Assembly (NCBI GenBank): GCA_011799875.1 | Contig: CM022303.1 | Coordinates: 427,605,230-427,669,229 of the forward strand | Direction of reading: 5' to 3' | DNA length: 64,000 nucleotides | DNA from: Thinopyrum elongatum | Lineage: Eukaryota > Streptophyta > Magnoliopsida > Poales > Poaceae | In this document: positions 10,100-21,545 of the stretch, piece by piece | Layout of the letters: every line of letters starts with the position of its first letter | How positions within the stretch are numbered: the stretch's first letter is position 1 | Notes under the pieces: model-generated | Seen by the model: the letters and a program-made list of their open reading frames with translations, nothing else | The model's database searches: none | Told to the model about the DNA's origin: nothing | Program-made: the position numbers and the translations under genes

Positions 10100-10850
10100 T
10101 TCAGGAATTTCGAAAGGAATTTTTTTTCCAAAAACGGAATGTTCCGTGAGACGCAAACACTTACCAAAAATGTGAAAAATATTTTGGAAAGCCATACATT
10201 TTAAAAAACAGAAATATTTTTTGAAAATTACAAAAAAAATTTTGAAAAGGGAACATTTTTCCAAAATTCAAAACAAAATTGGGAAACGCGAACATATTTG
10301 AAAATTCCTGAACAAAATTTGAAAACATGATTTTTTAAGAAACTTGTGAACATTTTTTAAACTCCTGAAAAAAATTAAAATGTGAACAATATTAAAATTT
10401 GTGAACAATTTTTTAAAACAGAAACATTTTTTTAAAATTGTAAACTTTTTGAAAAGAAAACATTTAAACATTTTTTGTAAAACAAGAACATTTTTTGAAA
10501 TTCCAGAACAATTTTTGAAATATGCGAACAATTTTCAATTTTTTTGAAAAATGCGATTTTTTTTTAAAAAGGAACATTTTAAAATTTATGAATAATTTTT
10601 TAAAACACGAACATTTTTTTAAAATTTGGAACATTTTTTTAAAACAAGAACATTTTTTGAAAATTTCAAACAATTTTCGAAAGATGATCGTTAAAAAAAT
10701 AAACTTGAAAAATAAAATAAACTTAAAAGCGAAAAAACAAAAAACAAAAAACAAAATTAAGAAATAAGAAAAAGAAATAGAAAAGCGGGAAAACAAAAAA
10801 ACGAAAAAAAAACCCTAAGAAGAAACAAGAAAACCGGTCAAAAAGAAAAA
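10100..10850. repeat. AT-rich low-complexity tract of GAACATTTTTTGAAA units
   Basis: More than fifteen degenerate units of about 25-40 bp (GAACATTTTTTAAAA, GAACAATTTTTGAAA) are followed by A-rich sequence up to about 10850. The Phe/Lys-rich frames on both strands come from composition. It lies between the tRNA-like relic and the LINE and may belong to either. Confidence 0.75.
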
Positions 10851-10944
10851 AAGGTTCAAGGAACCATCTAGCAGGTTCCCAAAACCGGCTGGCTAGATTT
10901 TGTATAATGTGCTAGCCCATTGCTCGCGATGAGGGGCTTCGCCT

Positions 10945-11508
10945 GTGCGTTGCGTCGACATTTTGACGCAGCGAGCGGCGCATAGGGTTTTCCATGTCCA
11001 ATCAGTGGAGGAGACTCGAGCGAGATGCGCCCTGGCGGAAGCCAATCTGTCAAGGCTTGGGCTTCTGACGGCGATCACGGCAAAAGTCTTGGAGCTGCAC
11101 ATTGACGAGCAGCGTGCTTTCATAAGCAAAATCGCTGCGCTGCTGTCTACATCAATCCTGGGCGCGCCGGCCCCTCCCGCCTCCTCTTCTCGCCCCATCA
11201 AGCAGCGCCTGCTTCGTGCAATGAAGGCATCCAGGCAGAGCACCCGGCTGCTTCGTCTCGGCTCCAACTTCTACTCTTCGAGGCGATCGCAGGCGGCGAT
11301 AAGCGTCAAGTTGGGCTTCATCAGGCGGGCGAAGGATTTCACGGATGACACGCTCCTGGAATATCTGAACTTCTTCCGCAACCCAATGCCACCAGAGAAT
11401 GTGGCCAAGTTGGCGGAGATCGCCGGTCTAAAGTCCCCATCCCAACTCCGCCTACCAGATGCTGAGCTCCAGGCGATCCTGGACGAGCTCCCTGTTCGAG
11501 CTGCCTAA
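10945..11508 (+). pseudogene. LINE ORF1 C-terminal remnant
   Basis: This 187-codon frame has an upstream in-frame TGA at 10930 and starts without a proper ATG, so it is a 5'-truncated fragment. It contains an Arg-rich middle and ends with MPPENVAKLAEIAGLKSPS and then LPDAELQAILDELPV, a pattern I associate with the C-terminus of cereal LINE ORF1 proteins. ORF1 proteins of this class bind RNA and chaperone the element RNA in the cytoplasm. The stop lies 190 bp before the ORF2 start, the usual order. Family assignment rests on position and general resemblance. Confidence 0.6.
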
Positions 11509-11698
11509 CGCGTCTGCAGCTGAACACGCCACCTGCAGTTTCCTCAAGTTTCCATATGATTAGCTATTATTTGAACTTGTGTCATGTTAGTGGTGTGCGC
11601 CGTTGTGGCTGCCTTGCGAACTATCTCTCGGTTCTGTATCCTGTGGATCATGGCAATCAGTGCCTGGTTCTGAACCCTGCAGCTATATTTGTTTCCTT

Positions 11699-14600
11699 AT
11701 GAATGAATGTTTGCCTCTTATCAACTGGAATGTGAGGGGCCTAAATGACAGGGCAAGGCGCGCGGCCGTCCGCGCAATGTTTGAGCGTCTGAATTGCTCG
11801 ATTGTGTGCTTATAGGAGTCCAAACTCTCCGCTGTTTCTGATGCGAGATCGTGGGATCGCGTCTCGACAGGCACTCGTCTTTAGGCGCTGAGGGCACTCG
11901 TGGAGGTGTTCTGTTGTGCTGGCGATCAGATTGCTTCAGTGCTAGCAACATCGTTGTGAGAGATTTTTCCATCACTGTATGTTTTACGCCGGTCGGAGGA
12001 GGGGTTGCTTGGTCGCTGTCAACGGTGTATGGGCCACATGATGATCGCCGCAAGCCGGTGTTTCTCAATGAGCTATCCACAATCCATAATTCCATGGGAG
12101 GGCCGTGGATTGTGATTGGAGATTTTAATCTCATCACAGATCCGAAGGACAAAAGCAACAACAGAATCTGTCGCCGATGGATGAATAACTTCCGATGCAC
12201 ACTTAACAGATCGTGCTTGCATGAGATATAGTTGATCGGCCGACGGTTCACATGGAGCAATGAACAAAGCACACCAACGCTCGTGAGGTTGGATCGTGCC
12301 TTTTGCAATGTCGACTGGGAACTTATGTTCCCTGGCGCAAAACTTCTACCGCAATCATCCGCAATATCGAATCACTGTCCCCTCCTCCTATTTAATGATG
12401 TGATCACCAAAACAAACAGAAGGTTTCGCTTCGAGGCGTACTGGCAATTCATCGAGGGCTTCCATGATGTGGTGAATCAATCTTGGCACATGCCTACTAG
12501 GAACGCATGTCCTATCACTAGACTAAGCGACAAATTACAGACTTAGCAAAGCTCTGCAAGTATGGAGTAGAACACTTGTCGGAGACATTCAGAAGCAGCT
12601 CATGACAGTGAATGAAATAATCCTGCAGCTGGATACGGCACAAGATTTCAGACTGCTCTCTGCTGAAGAAAGAAAACTGCGACCCAAGCTCAAGTCGAGA
12701 TCCCTAGGCTTGGCTGTTCTCCTGAAAATTAAACTTAGACAGAGAAGTAGAGTCCTTTGGCTGAAAGCAGGGGAAGCCAACACAATTTTTTTCCAAAGAA
12801 AAGCCAATGCTAGGCATAAAAGGAACACCATTCATGTGCTTCAGGGGCCAAATGGAATGTGCTCTTCCTCGGACGAGATGAGCAATTTAGCTCATCAACA
12901 CTTCCAAAACATATTTGGCTCTCATCTTCCACGATCCATTGCGCTAAATTGGGATGAGCTCGACCTTGAGCATGTGGATTTGTTGGGCCTTGAGGGAGAA
13001 ATCACCCTAGAGGAAGTGAAGAGAGCAATCGACGAAATACCAGCAGACAAAGCGCCGGGGCCGGATGGCTTCTCGGGGGGATTTTTCAAGCAATGCTGGG
13101 AAACCATCAAGCAAGATCTGCTAGGCGCCCTCAAGCAATTATACAGAATGGACAGTCGAGGTCTGGCGCGTATTAACACTGCTATCCTGGTGCTCATTCC
13201 TAAGAAACAGGGGGCGGACACGCTACAAGAGTTCAGGCCAATCTCACTCCTTCACAGTCTGATCAAAATCTTCTCTAAAATCCTAGCGAGTAGGCTGGCC
13301 CCTAAGCTAGGTGACCTGATCGATCAATATCAAAGTGCGTTTATCAAAAAACGCAGCATCCAAGAGAATTTCTTGTACATTCAGAACACTATTAAGAGGC
13401 TACACAAGACAAAGACACCATCAATCCTTCTGAAACTTGATATTGCCAAGGCCTTCGACTCACTTTCATGGGCATACCTGATGGATATGTTGGAAGCGCG
13501 ACGTTTCGGCGTGCGCTGGCGCGAATGGATTGCCATGCTGCTCCGGACATCCACCTCCCGTGTGATGATTAACGGCCAGCTATCCGATGCAATCCAACAC
13601 CGGCAAGGTCTTAGGCAAGGGGATCCGATCTCACCTTTCCTATTCATCCTTGCCATGGACCCTCTTCAAAGGATGATGACCAGGGCCACATCTTGCGGTG
13701 TTCTTACGAAATTGCCCGGACAGAAACCGCTGATGCGTTGCTCCTTCTATGCGGATGATGTGGCTATATTCATGAACCCGAAGGAAAGCGACGTGAGGAT
13801 GATCAAAATGTTTCTTGACTGTTTTGCTAAAGCCTCGGGACTCCAAGTAAATGCTAACAAGAGCACGGCTCTCCCGATCAGATGTGGCGCGTCCAACTTA
13901 AACAATATCATGGCGCCCCTTGGCATCCCTCTCAAGCAGTTTCCGATCACATACCTTGGCATGCCGCTGTCTCTCAGGAACCTAACCAAGGTGGACCTTG
14001 ACCCGTTACTGCTCAAGTTTGGCAACAAGACTGCCGCCTGGAAGGGTGGTCTCAGGGCTAAGAGTGGACGCCTAGTGCTCCTCAAGTCTGGCCTAACTTC
14101 GCTCGCCATCTACATGATAACGATGCACAAACTACCGGTTTGGGTCCTGAAGCGTTTGGTGCAGCTATGCCGCGCTTGGCTATGGAGTGGAGTGAACACA
14201 TGTACAGGGGGGAAATGTCGGGTTGGATGGAACATGGTTTGCTGCCCAAAACACCTCGACGTTCTGGGAGTGCTGGACTTGGCCAAATTTGGAACTGCTC
14301 TGTGACTTAGATGGCTTTGGATGGTCTGGCAAGATCCACCTCGGCCATGGAAGGGGTCGCTGCTGCCATGCGACGATGACGAACGCATGTTGTTCGCCAT
14401 GGCTACTGATATAATAATTGGTGATGGTGGTAAAGCAAACTTCTAGCATGATCACTGGTTGAGTGGACAAAGCCCAAAGGTTATTGCCCCAACATTGTTC
14501 AAAATCTCCGTACGAAAAAACCTAACCGTAAAAGATGCGATGCGGAATGAAACTTGGCTGTCGGATCTTGCAAAGGGACTCCCAGAAGATATGGTTCCGG

Positions 14601-15227
14601 AGCTTACTGCTCTAGCGGCACTGCTGGACGATGTGGTGTTGCATGATGGGCAACCAGACACCATCACTTGGTGCTTCACGCCATCACGCGAGTACTCTGC
14701 CCGTTCAGCATACCTTCTGCAATTCGAAGGTGCCACACACATGGAAGGGTATAACCTGATCTGGGCAGCATGGGCACCAGGGAAATGACGTTTCTTCTTA
14801 TGGACGACCATATTGGGAAGGATTCTCACCGTCGACGCCTTGCTATGACGGGGATGGGACAACAATTATTTTTCCCCCTGTGTGAGCGGAGTCTAGAAAC
14901 CCCATCACACCTGCTCATTGAATGCCCTTGGTCGCGACATGTTTGGGAAAAGATCGCAAACTTATCAAATATGACTGCCCTGCTCCCTTCATCCTGGACT
15001 GACCGGAACAGCATCACAGGCTGGTTGGCGAGCTGCCATGGCAATGCAACGGCGGACAAGAAAAAAGGAACACTATCCCTCATCCAACTCATATCCTGGG
15101 AACTATTGGGGGGGGGGGAATTTTCCAGAAGGAACTCCTGCAGAAGGAGATGTTTATCGCTAAAGTAAGAGACGAGATCCAACTTTGGAATATGGCTGGA
15201 GCGGGCATTCCATTTGACCCTGGCTGA
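11699..15227 (+). pseudogene. LINE ORF2: endonuclease, reverse transcriptase, C-terminal zinc motif (broken)
   Basis: ORF2 would nick target DNA and copy the LINE RNA at the nick. The start ATG at 11699 is followed by the endonuclease block INWNVRGLND. The expected QESK motif has a TAG for Q (11814-11816). GDFNLI lies at about 12118 and the usual SDH motif reads SNH (12367-12375), a change at a catalytic site. RT occupies 12602-14305 with APGPDGF, LDIAKAFDSL, GLRQGDPISPF and an intact FYADD box at 13745-13759. A zf-RVT-like segment with CPLCERSL and HLLIECPW follows at about 14880-14940. Stops lie at 11814, 12229, 12544 and 14303, with frameshifts near 11830, 12560 and 14780. The frame ends at 15225-15227. 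Confidence 0.88.
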
Positions 15228-15526
15228 GCTCGATTAGATTAGTCTGAGGTCTTTTTGTTTCCTTTATCCTTTTCTCTTCTTCGTTGCTTGAGCATATCTG
15301 GCGCGAACCCACCTTGGGTACGCCCTGTAGCTCGTTCTATTCTTTTCCCCACTGATCAATGAATTTGGTAGTCAAACTACCAACATTCCAAAAAAAAATT
15401 CCATTTTTCATCGTATGGCCGAGAACCTATCCCTGTCTCTTCGATCCATCTGCCCATTAATCCTGCACAGCTGCCCACCAACCCGTTAATCATGCGTTAC
15501 AGACAAGGAAATCAAAACCAATTCAT

Positions 15527-15626
15527 AAGAGCAACTCCAAAGTCCCGACTCAAACAGACGCGCTCTTTATCCGCTTTTCGTTCGTTTGGGTCGGCCAGGC
15601 GGACGTGTGCGTCCGCTTTTCCGCAT
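15527..15626. mobile_element. MITE fragment (GAGCAACTCC terminus)
   Basis: GAGCAACTCCAAAGTCCCGA followed by a GC-rich palindrome-like stretch (TTTGGGTCGGCC, GGACGTGTGCGTCCGC) resembles one end of a short terminal-inverted-repeat element common in wheat. The other end is missing: gypsy sequence begins at about 15627. The superfamily is not determined. Confidence 0.35.
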
Positions 15627-16629
15627 AGAAGTTATATTGTTATGAATACTCTAACATGTGGTGCTTGCTTTTTATCCCTTGCTACCCAAAACTCCGCACC
15701 AAATTGAGATACTACTTGTGCATCCGAAACCCTTAAACCCAGTTTCATGTCATGGCAGTCCACTACACCTATCTATGGATTGATTAAGATCCTTCAAGTA
15801 AGTTGTCATCGGTGCAAAAGCAATAAAAATTGCTCTCTAAATGTATGGTCTTTTATTGTAAGGTAAAATAACCTTTGTATAAACTTGTGATGGTGAAGAA
15901 ATAAAAGCGACTGCATAATAAAGGTCACTATCACAAGGGGCAATATAAAGTGACCTTCCTTTGGATTAAGAGTTTGCACATTCAAAAATAAAAAGCACAT
16001 GACAACCCCTGCTTCCCTCTGCGAAGGGCCTATATTTTACTTTATGTATTTACTTTTATGCAAGTGTCATTAGTGATCTCTTCTATTCCATTTTTATTTT
16101 CTTTATTTGGCAAAGCATCATGTGCTGGGGAAAGATGTAAGCACATATATCCAGTCGGATGTAGGTGATCATGAATTATTATAATTGACATTACCCTTGA
16201 GGTAAATAAGTTGGGAGGCGAAACAATAAGCCTCTATCTTTCTATGTGTCTGACTGAAACTTTTGATCCATAAGTATCTTATGAGTGTCAGCAATCATAG
16301 AATACTAAATAATAATTGAGTATGTGAACTTGCTAAACAAAGCTCTTACATAAACTCTTTATGAAAATATGACAAAGTGCAATTGTATCAATGACTGAAA
16401 TAATAATTTGTTAGTTTCCGGTGAAGTTTGTGGTTCATACTTTATCTTATGAACGAATTATCATTTTAGCATGAGAAGATTTATGATAATATGTTACTGT
16501 TATAATAATGTGCATGGTGCCCTCATGTTCGTATTTTGTTTTACAGACACCCCCTCTCTCTAAAAATGTGGTCATATTCATCGATTTCGGCTTTCGCTTG
16601 AGGACAAACGAGGTCTAAGCTAGGGCAGT
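15627..16629 (+). mobile_element. 3' internal region of an Athila-like gypsy element
   Basis: This region aligns by eye with 33920-34924, including TGCTTCCCTCTGCGAAGGGC. It ends with a degenerate polypurine tract (TAAGCTAGGGCAGT, 16616-16629) immediately before an LTR start. No frames of note are present. It shows that the LTR at 16630 is the 3' LTR of an element whose body to the left has been lost or replaced by the MITE and LINE region. Confidence 0.8.
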
Positions 16630-18037
16630 TGATACGTCCATTTTGCATCATGTTTTTCTACTATTATTTATTATATTTTTGGATGTTATTTCACTTGATG
16701 ATGCAATTCTTATGTCTTTTCTCTCTTATTTTGCAAGTTTCACATGAAGACGAAGATTGTCGGCAGTTGGAATTCTGGACCGGAAAGGGCTTTATGAGAG
16801 ATGGCTATTCTGCACAACTCCAAATGAGCTAAAAATTTACGGAGAATTATTTTGGAATATATAAAAAATATTGGCTGAAGAAATACCATCAGGGGACCCA
16901 CCAGGGAGCGACAAGCTTGGGTGGCGTGCCCTAGCCCCCAAGGGGCGCCCACTGAGCTTGTGGGGCTCCTGGCAGGTCCCCGGTGCCCATCTTCTCCTAT
17001 ATGAAGCGTTTTGACCTACAAAAAATTAGAGGAGGACTTTCGGGACAAAGTGTCACCGTCTTGAGGCGGAACCTGGGCAGGAGCACTTTTGCTCTTCGGT
17101 GGAGCGATTCTGCCAGGTAAACTTCCCTCCAGGAGGGGGAAATCGAAGCCATCGACATCACCAACGATCCTCTCATCGTGGGACGACCAATCTTCATCAA
17201 CATATTCACCAGTACCATCTAATCTCAAACTGTAGTTCATCTCTTGTATTCAATCTTTGTCTCAAAACCTCAGCTTGGTACTTGTGGGTTGCTAGTAGTG
17301 TTGATTACATCTCGTAGTTGATGCTAGTTGATTTATTTGGTGGAAGATTATATGTTCGGATCCTTAATGATATTCAATACTCCTCTGATCTTGAACATGA
17401 CATGATTTGTGAGTAGTTACTTTTGTTCTTGCGGCCATGGGAGAAGTGTCTTTATATGTAATCATGTGAAATTGGTATTCGTTCAATATTTTGATGAGTT
17501 GTATGTTGTCTTTCCTCTAGTGGTATTATGTGAACGTCAACTACATGACACATCACCATGTTTGGGCCTAGGGGAAGGCATTGGGAAGTAGCAATTAGAT
17601 GATGGGTTGCTAGAGTGACAGAATCTTAAACCCTAGTTTATGCGTTATTAAGTAAGGGGCTGATTTGGATCCATATGTTTCATCCTATGGTTAGACTTAT
17701 CTTAATTCTTCTTACGTAGTTGCAGATGCTTGCGAGAGGGGGTAATCATAAGTAGGAGGCTTGTTCAAGTAAGAACAACACCCAAGCACCGGTCCACCCA
17801 CATATCAAATTATCAAAGTAGAGAACGCGAATCAACTAACATGATGAAAAGTAACTTGACGAGAATTCCCATGTGTCCTCGAGAGCACTTTGCTTATATA
17901 AGAGATCGTTCCGGCTTATCCTTTGCTATAAAAAGGATTGGGCAACCTTGCTGCACCCTTACTACTATTGTTACTTGTTGCTCGTTACAAATTACCTTGC
18001 TATCAAACTATCTGTTACCGATAATTTCAGGTGCTTG
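16630..18037 (+). mobile_element. Athila-like LTR, 3' end missing
   Basis: It begins TGATACGTCCATTTTGCATC and follows the same course as the LTR at 34925-36445 up to GATAATTTCAG at about 18030. It then jumps straight into gag sequence, so roughly 120 bp of LTR end, the primer binding site and the gag start are absent. The first 150 bp differ visibly from the other LTR, so the two do not look like a pair from one recent insertion. Confidence 0.85.
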
Positions 18038-18996
18038 GGTGTTGGAACATTACATCCTGATATGCACCTAATCTATGTGGATGAAGTTTGTGGATTATTT
18101 AAGCTTGCAGGTTTGCCCGAGGATGAAGTCAAGAAGAAGGTCTTCCCTTTATCTTTGAAGGAGAAGACATTCACATGGTCTAGGCTATGTGATGATATTG
18201 GATCATGTAACTACAACCGATTGAAATTGGAATTTCATCTGAAGTTTTATCCTATGCATCTGGTTCATCGTGATCGGAATTATATATATAATTTTTGGCC
18301 TCGTGAAGGAGAAAGTATCACTCAAGCTTGGGGGAGGCTTAAGTCAATGTTATATTCATGCCCCAATCATGAGCTCTCAAGAGAGATTATTATTCAGATT
18401 TTTATGCTCGGCTTTCTCATAATGATCAATCCATGCTCGATACTTCTTGTACTGGTTCTTTTATGAAGAAGGATATTGAATTCAAATGGGATTTATTGGA
18501 AAGAATTAAGCGCAATTCTGAAGATTGGGAACTCAACGAAGGTAAGGAGTTAGGTATAAATCTTAAGTTTGATTGTGTTAAATCTTTTATGGATACCGAT
18601 GCTTTTCATGATTTTAGCACTAAATATGGACTTGACTCCGAGATAGTAGCTTCTTTCTGTGAATCATTTGCTACTCATGTTGATCTCCCCAAGGAGAAGT
18701 GGTTTAAATATCATCCTCCCATTGAAGTTAAAGTAGTAGAACCTATTAAAGTTGAAGAAGAAACTATTACTTATAATGTTGATTCTATTGTTCCTACTGC
18801 TTATATTGAGAAACCACCTTTCCCTGTTAGAATAAAGGATCATGCTGAAGCTTCAACTGTGGTTCGTAAGAGTTATACTAGAACACCTACACCACCTGAA
18901 CAAATTAAAGTTGAACCTAGTATTGCTATGGTTAAAGATCTCTTGGTTGATAATATTGATGGGCATGTTATTTATTTCTGTGATGAAGCTGCTTGA
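18038..18996 (+). pseudogene. Athila-like gag (5'-truncated)
   Basis: Gag forms the particle that packages element RNA. The remnant starts inside the domain with MHLIYVDEVCGLFKLAGLPE and contains PMHLVHRD and YNFWPREGESITQ. A one-base loss near 18397 shifts the frame (the minus copy reads IIIQNFYARLSRDDQSM there). Coding continues with MLDTSCTGSFMKK up to a TGA at 18994-18996. The N-terminal part seen in the minus copy (MENHPLRGLF) is deleted together with the end of the LTR. Positions 18335-18350 contain an AAGCTTGGGGGAGG purine run very like the 3' polypurine tract. Confidence 0.85.
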
Positions 18997-21033
18997 ATTG
19001 CTAAACCTGATATTAAAGATAAACATAGACCTGTTGTGGGCACGCCTGTTGTTTTTGTTAAAATAGGAGATCATTGTTATCATGGCTTATGTGATGTGGG
19101 TGCTAGTGTGAGTGCAATTCCTTTTACATTATATAAATAAATTATGAATGATATTGCACCTGCGGAGATAGAAGACATTGATGTTACTATTAAGCTTGCC
19201 AATAGAGATACTATTTCGCCAATTAGTTTTGCTACAGATGTTGAAGTATTGTGTGGGAAAATTAAATACCCTACTAATTTTCTTGTTCTTGCTTCCGCAC
19301 AAGATGACTTTTGTCCCATCATATTTGGTAGACCTTTCTTCAATACTGTTAATGTTAAGATAGACTGCGAGAAAGATATTGTTACTGTCGGTTTAGGGGA
19401 TATGTCTTATGATTTTAATTTCTCTAAATTTCGTAGACAACCCCATGATAAAGAATTACCCAGTAAGGATGAAATTATTGGTCTTGCTTCTATTGCTGTA
19501 CCTCCTACTGATCCTTTAGAACAATATTTGCTAGACCATGAAAATGATATGTTTATGAATGAAAGAAGGGAAATAGATGAAATATTCTTTAATCAAGGAC
19601 CTGTTTTGAAACACAATTTGCCTGTTGAAATCCTTGGAGATCCTCCTCCACCCAAGGGTGATCCCGTCTTTGAGCTTAAACAATTACCTGATACTTTGAA
19701 ATATGCTTATCTTGATGAAAAGAAGATATATCCTGTTATTATTAGTGCTAACCTTTCAGAGCCTGAAGAAAAGAAATTATTGAAAACTCTGAAGAAGCAC
19801 CGTACCGCTATTGGAGATACTCTTGATGATCTTAAGGGCATTAGTCCCACTCTATGCTAGCAAAAAATTAATTTGGAGCCTGATGCTAAACCAGTTGTTG
19901 ATCACCAACGACGGTTAAATCCTAAGATGAAAGAAGTGGTAAGAAATGAAATACTAAAGCTTCTGGAGGCAGGTATAATTTATCCTGTTGCTGATAGTAG
20001 ATGGGTAAGTCCCGTTCATTGTGTCCCTAAGAAGGGAGGTATTACTGTTGTCCCTAATGGTAAGAATGAATTGATCCCACAAAGAATTGTTACAGGTTAT
20101 AGAATAGTAATTGATTTTCGCAAATTAAACAAAGCTACTAGAAAAGATCATTACCCTCTACTTTTTATTGATCAAATGCTAGAAAGATTATCCAAACACA
20201 CACATTTTTGCTTTCTAGATGGTTATTCTGGTTTCTCTCAAATACCTGTGTAAAAAGAGGACCAAGAAAAGACCACTTTTACTTGCCCTTTTGGTACTTT
20301 TGCTTATAGACGTATGCCTTTTGGTTTATGCAATGCACCTGCTACCTTTCAAAGATGTATGACTGCTATATTCTCTGACTTTTGTGAAAATATTGTTGAG
20401 GTTTTCATGGATGGTTTCTTCGTTTAAGGAACTTCTTTTAATGATTGCTTAAGCAACCTTGATCGAGTTTTGCAGAGATGTGAAGAAACTAATCTTGTCT
20501 TGAATTGGGAGAAGTGCCACTTTATGGTTAATGAAGGTATTGTCTTAGGGCATAAAATTTCTGAAAGAGGTATTGAAGTTGATAAAGCTAAAGTAGATGC
20601 TATTGAAAAGATGCCGTGTCCTAAAGATATCAAAGGTATAAGAAGTTTCCTTGGTCATGCTGGTTTCTATAGGAGGTTTATTAAAGACTTCTCTAAAATT
20701 TCTAGGCCTCTCACTAATCTCTTGCAAAAAGATGTTCCTTTTGTTTTTGATGATGATTGTGTAGAAGCATTTGAAATACTTAAGAAAGCATTGATTTCTA
20801 CTCCTATTGTTTAGCCACCTGATTGGAATTTACCCTTTGAAATTATGTGTGATGCTAGCGATTATGCTGTTGGTGCTGTTCTAGGACAAAGAGTTGATAC
20901 GAAATTGAATGTTATTCATTATGCTAGTAAAACTCTAGACAGTGCCCAAAGAAATTATGTTACTGCTGAAAAAGAATTTTTAGCAGTTGTATTTGCTTGT
21001 GATAAGTTCAGATCTTATATTGTTGATTCCAAA
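18997..21033 (+). pseudogene. Athila-like pol, first part: protease, RT, start of RNase H
   Basis: The frame continues from gag. The aspartic protease motif is CDVGASVSAIPF at about 19090. RT follows with VSPVHCVPKKGG, IDFRKLNKATRKDHYP and GYSGFSQIPV. The catalytic box reads EVFMDGFFV (about 20398-20424), so its second Asp is replaced by Gly. RNase H starts with MCDASDYAVGAVLGQ and HYASKTLDSAQRNY. In-frame stops lie at 19138, 19858, 20251, 20425 and 20812, all in one frame without shifts. The gene is cut after GATTCCAAA by a CACTA element and resumes at 30926. The copy cannot encode a working polymerase. Confidence 0.92.
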
Positions 21034-21250
21034 CACTACAATAAGAACAGCAGACATCAAAGTATATGCATCAGCGATGATGACATGTGTTGTTGCGTTC
21101 AACCTCCCACCTCCCCATGAACCTGCCCGCACCCCCACCTCCAGCCCTCTACCTGCTTCCTCCTTATATCACGCAGATATAAGGATAAAAAAACAAATAA
21201 TTTTTCTCTGCCACATATCCCCCCCGATTCCCCTCTCTTAAGCGAGCTCC

Positions 21251-21545
21251 ATGGCCACAACCTTGCCGCCGCCTCCAAATCAGGGCAGCTCCGGTGCAGT
21301 TCCACGGCCTTGCTCACCGGCCTCCTCCCTCCTCACTGTTCTTCTCCTATCTTCCGCCGCCGAAACGTCGTCCGCACCCTACACGCGCCTCCGCAGCAAC
21401 CCTATTCGCCACGGGTCGCTGACGCGGCTCCTCCGCCTCTGGTTTATCTGCCAACTACCCCTGCGTCTCTGCACCCACAGACGCCGGTTCGGGCTCAACG
21501 GTGCTGCTCCGCCATGGTCACCTCAACTCCGATGCCGACTGTTCT
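21251..21545 (+). pseudogene. Possible captured first exon inside the CACTA
   Basis: An ATG at 21251 opens a Pro/Ser/Arg-rich frame (MATTLPPPPNQGSSGAVP...) in a GC-rich island of an otherwise AT-rich element. The segment ends GTTCT|GTAAGTC, a good 5' splice site at 21546. CACTA elements often carry pieces of host genes and this could be one. I do not recognise the protein, and GC-rich first exons of plants can keep frames open by chance. No downstream exon was identified. Confidence 0.25.

Larger units (their letters stand above)
9534..10149 (+). pseudogene. Unrecognised coding-like remnant, split by a 49-bp insertion
   Basis: From the ATG at 9534 the frame reads MPLNSPPRQHLQLFDITLP. The insertion at 9592-9640 breaks it, and it resumes in the +1-shifted frame with MTSYFNQNHNTNSYELPPLP (from 9688). 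The product is rich in Pro, Ser, Asn and Trp-containing segments (YGWEQ, MRWEPSW). Removing one target-duplication copy and the filler, 49 bp in all, rejoins the two parts in one frame, which argues that this once was coding. No family is recognised. The last ~60 codons run through the tRNA-like relic and are unlikely to be genuine. Chance openness is possible. Confidence 0.25.
10870..15398 (+). mobile_element. Decayed LINE (L1-type non-LTR retrotransposon)
   Basis: Two reading frames occur in LINE order, followed by a short 3' UTR and a nine-A tail at 15390-15398. ORF1 survives only as its C-terminal part and ORF2 is nearly full length but interrupted, so the copy is 5'-truncated and dead. 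The exact 5' boundary and target duplication were not found; about 10870 is an estimate from where the low-complexity tract ends. Confidence 0.85.

Noticed and set aside
10268..10796. Phe/Lys-rich frames near 10268-10531, 10464-10796 and 10522-10767
   Set aside because: They translate an AT-rich degenerate repeat and have no protein-like composition.
15399..15526. Search for a target duplication of the LINE after its A tail
   Set aside because: No copy of the sequence following the A tail was found near the presumed 5' end, so the boundary stays open.
17873..18030. Upstream extension of the gag frame into the LTR
   Set aside because: The ATG at 17873 lies in LTR sequence that is open by chance; the gag start is deleted.
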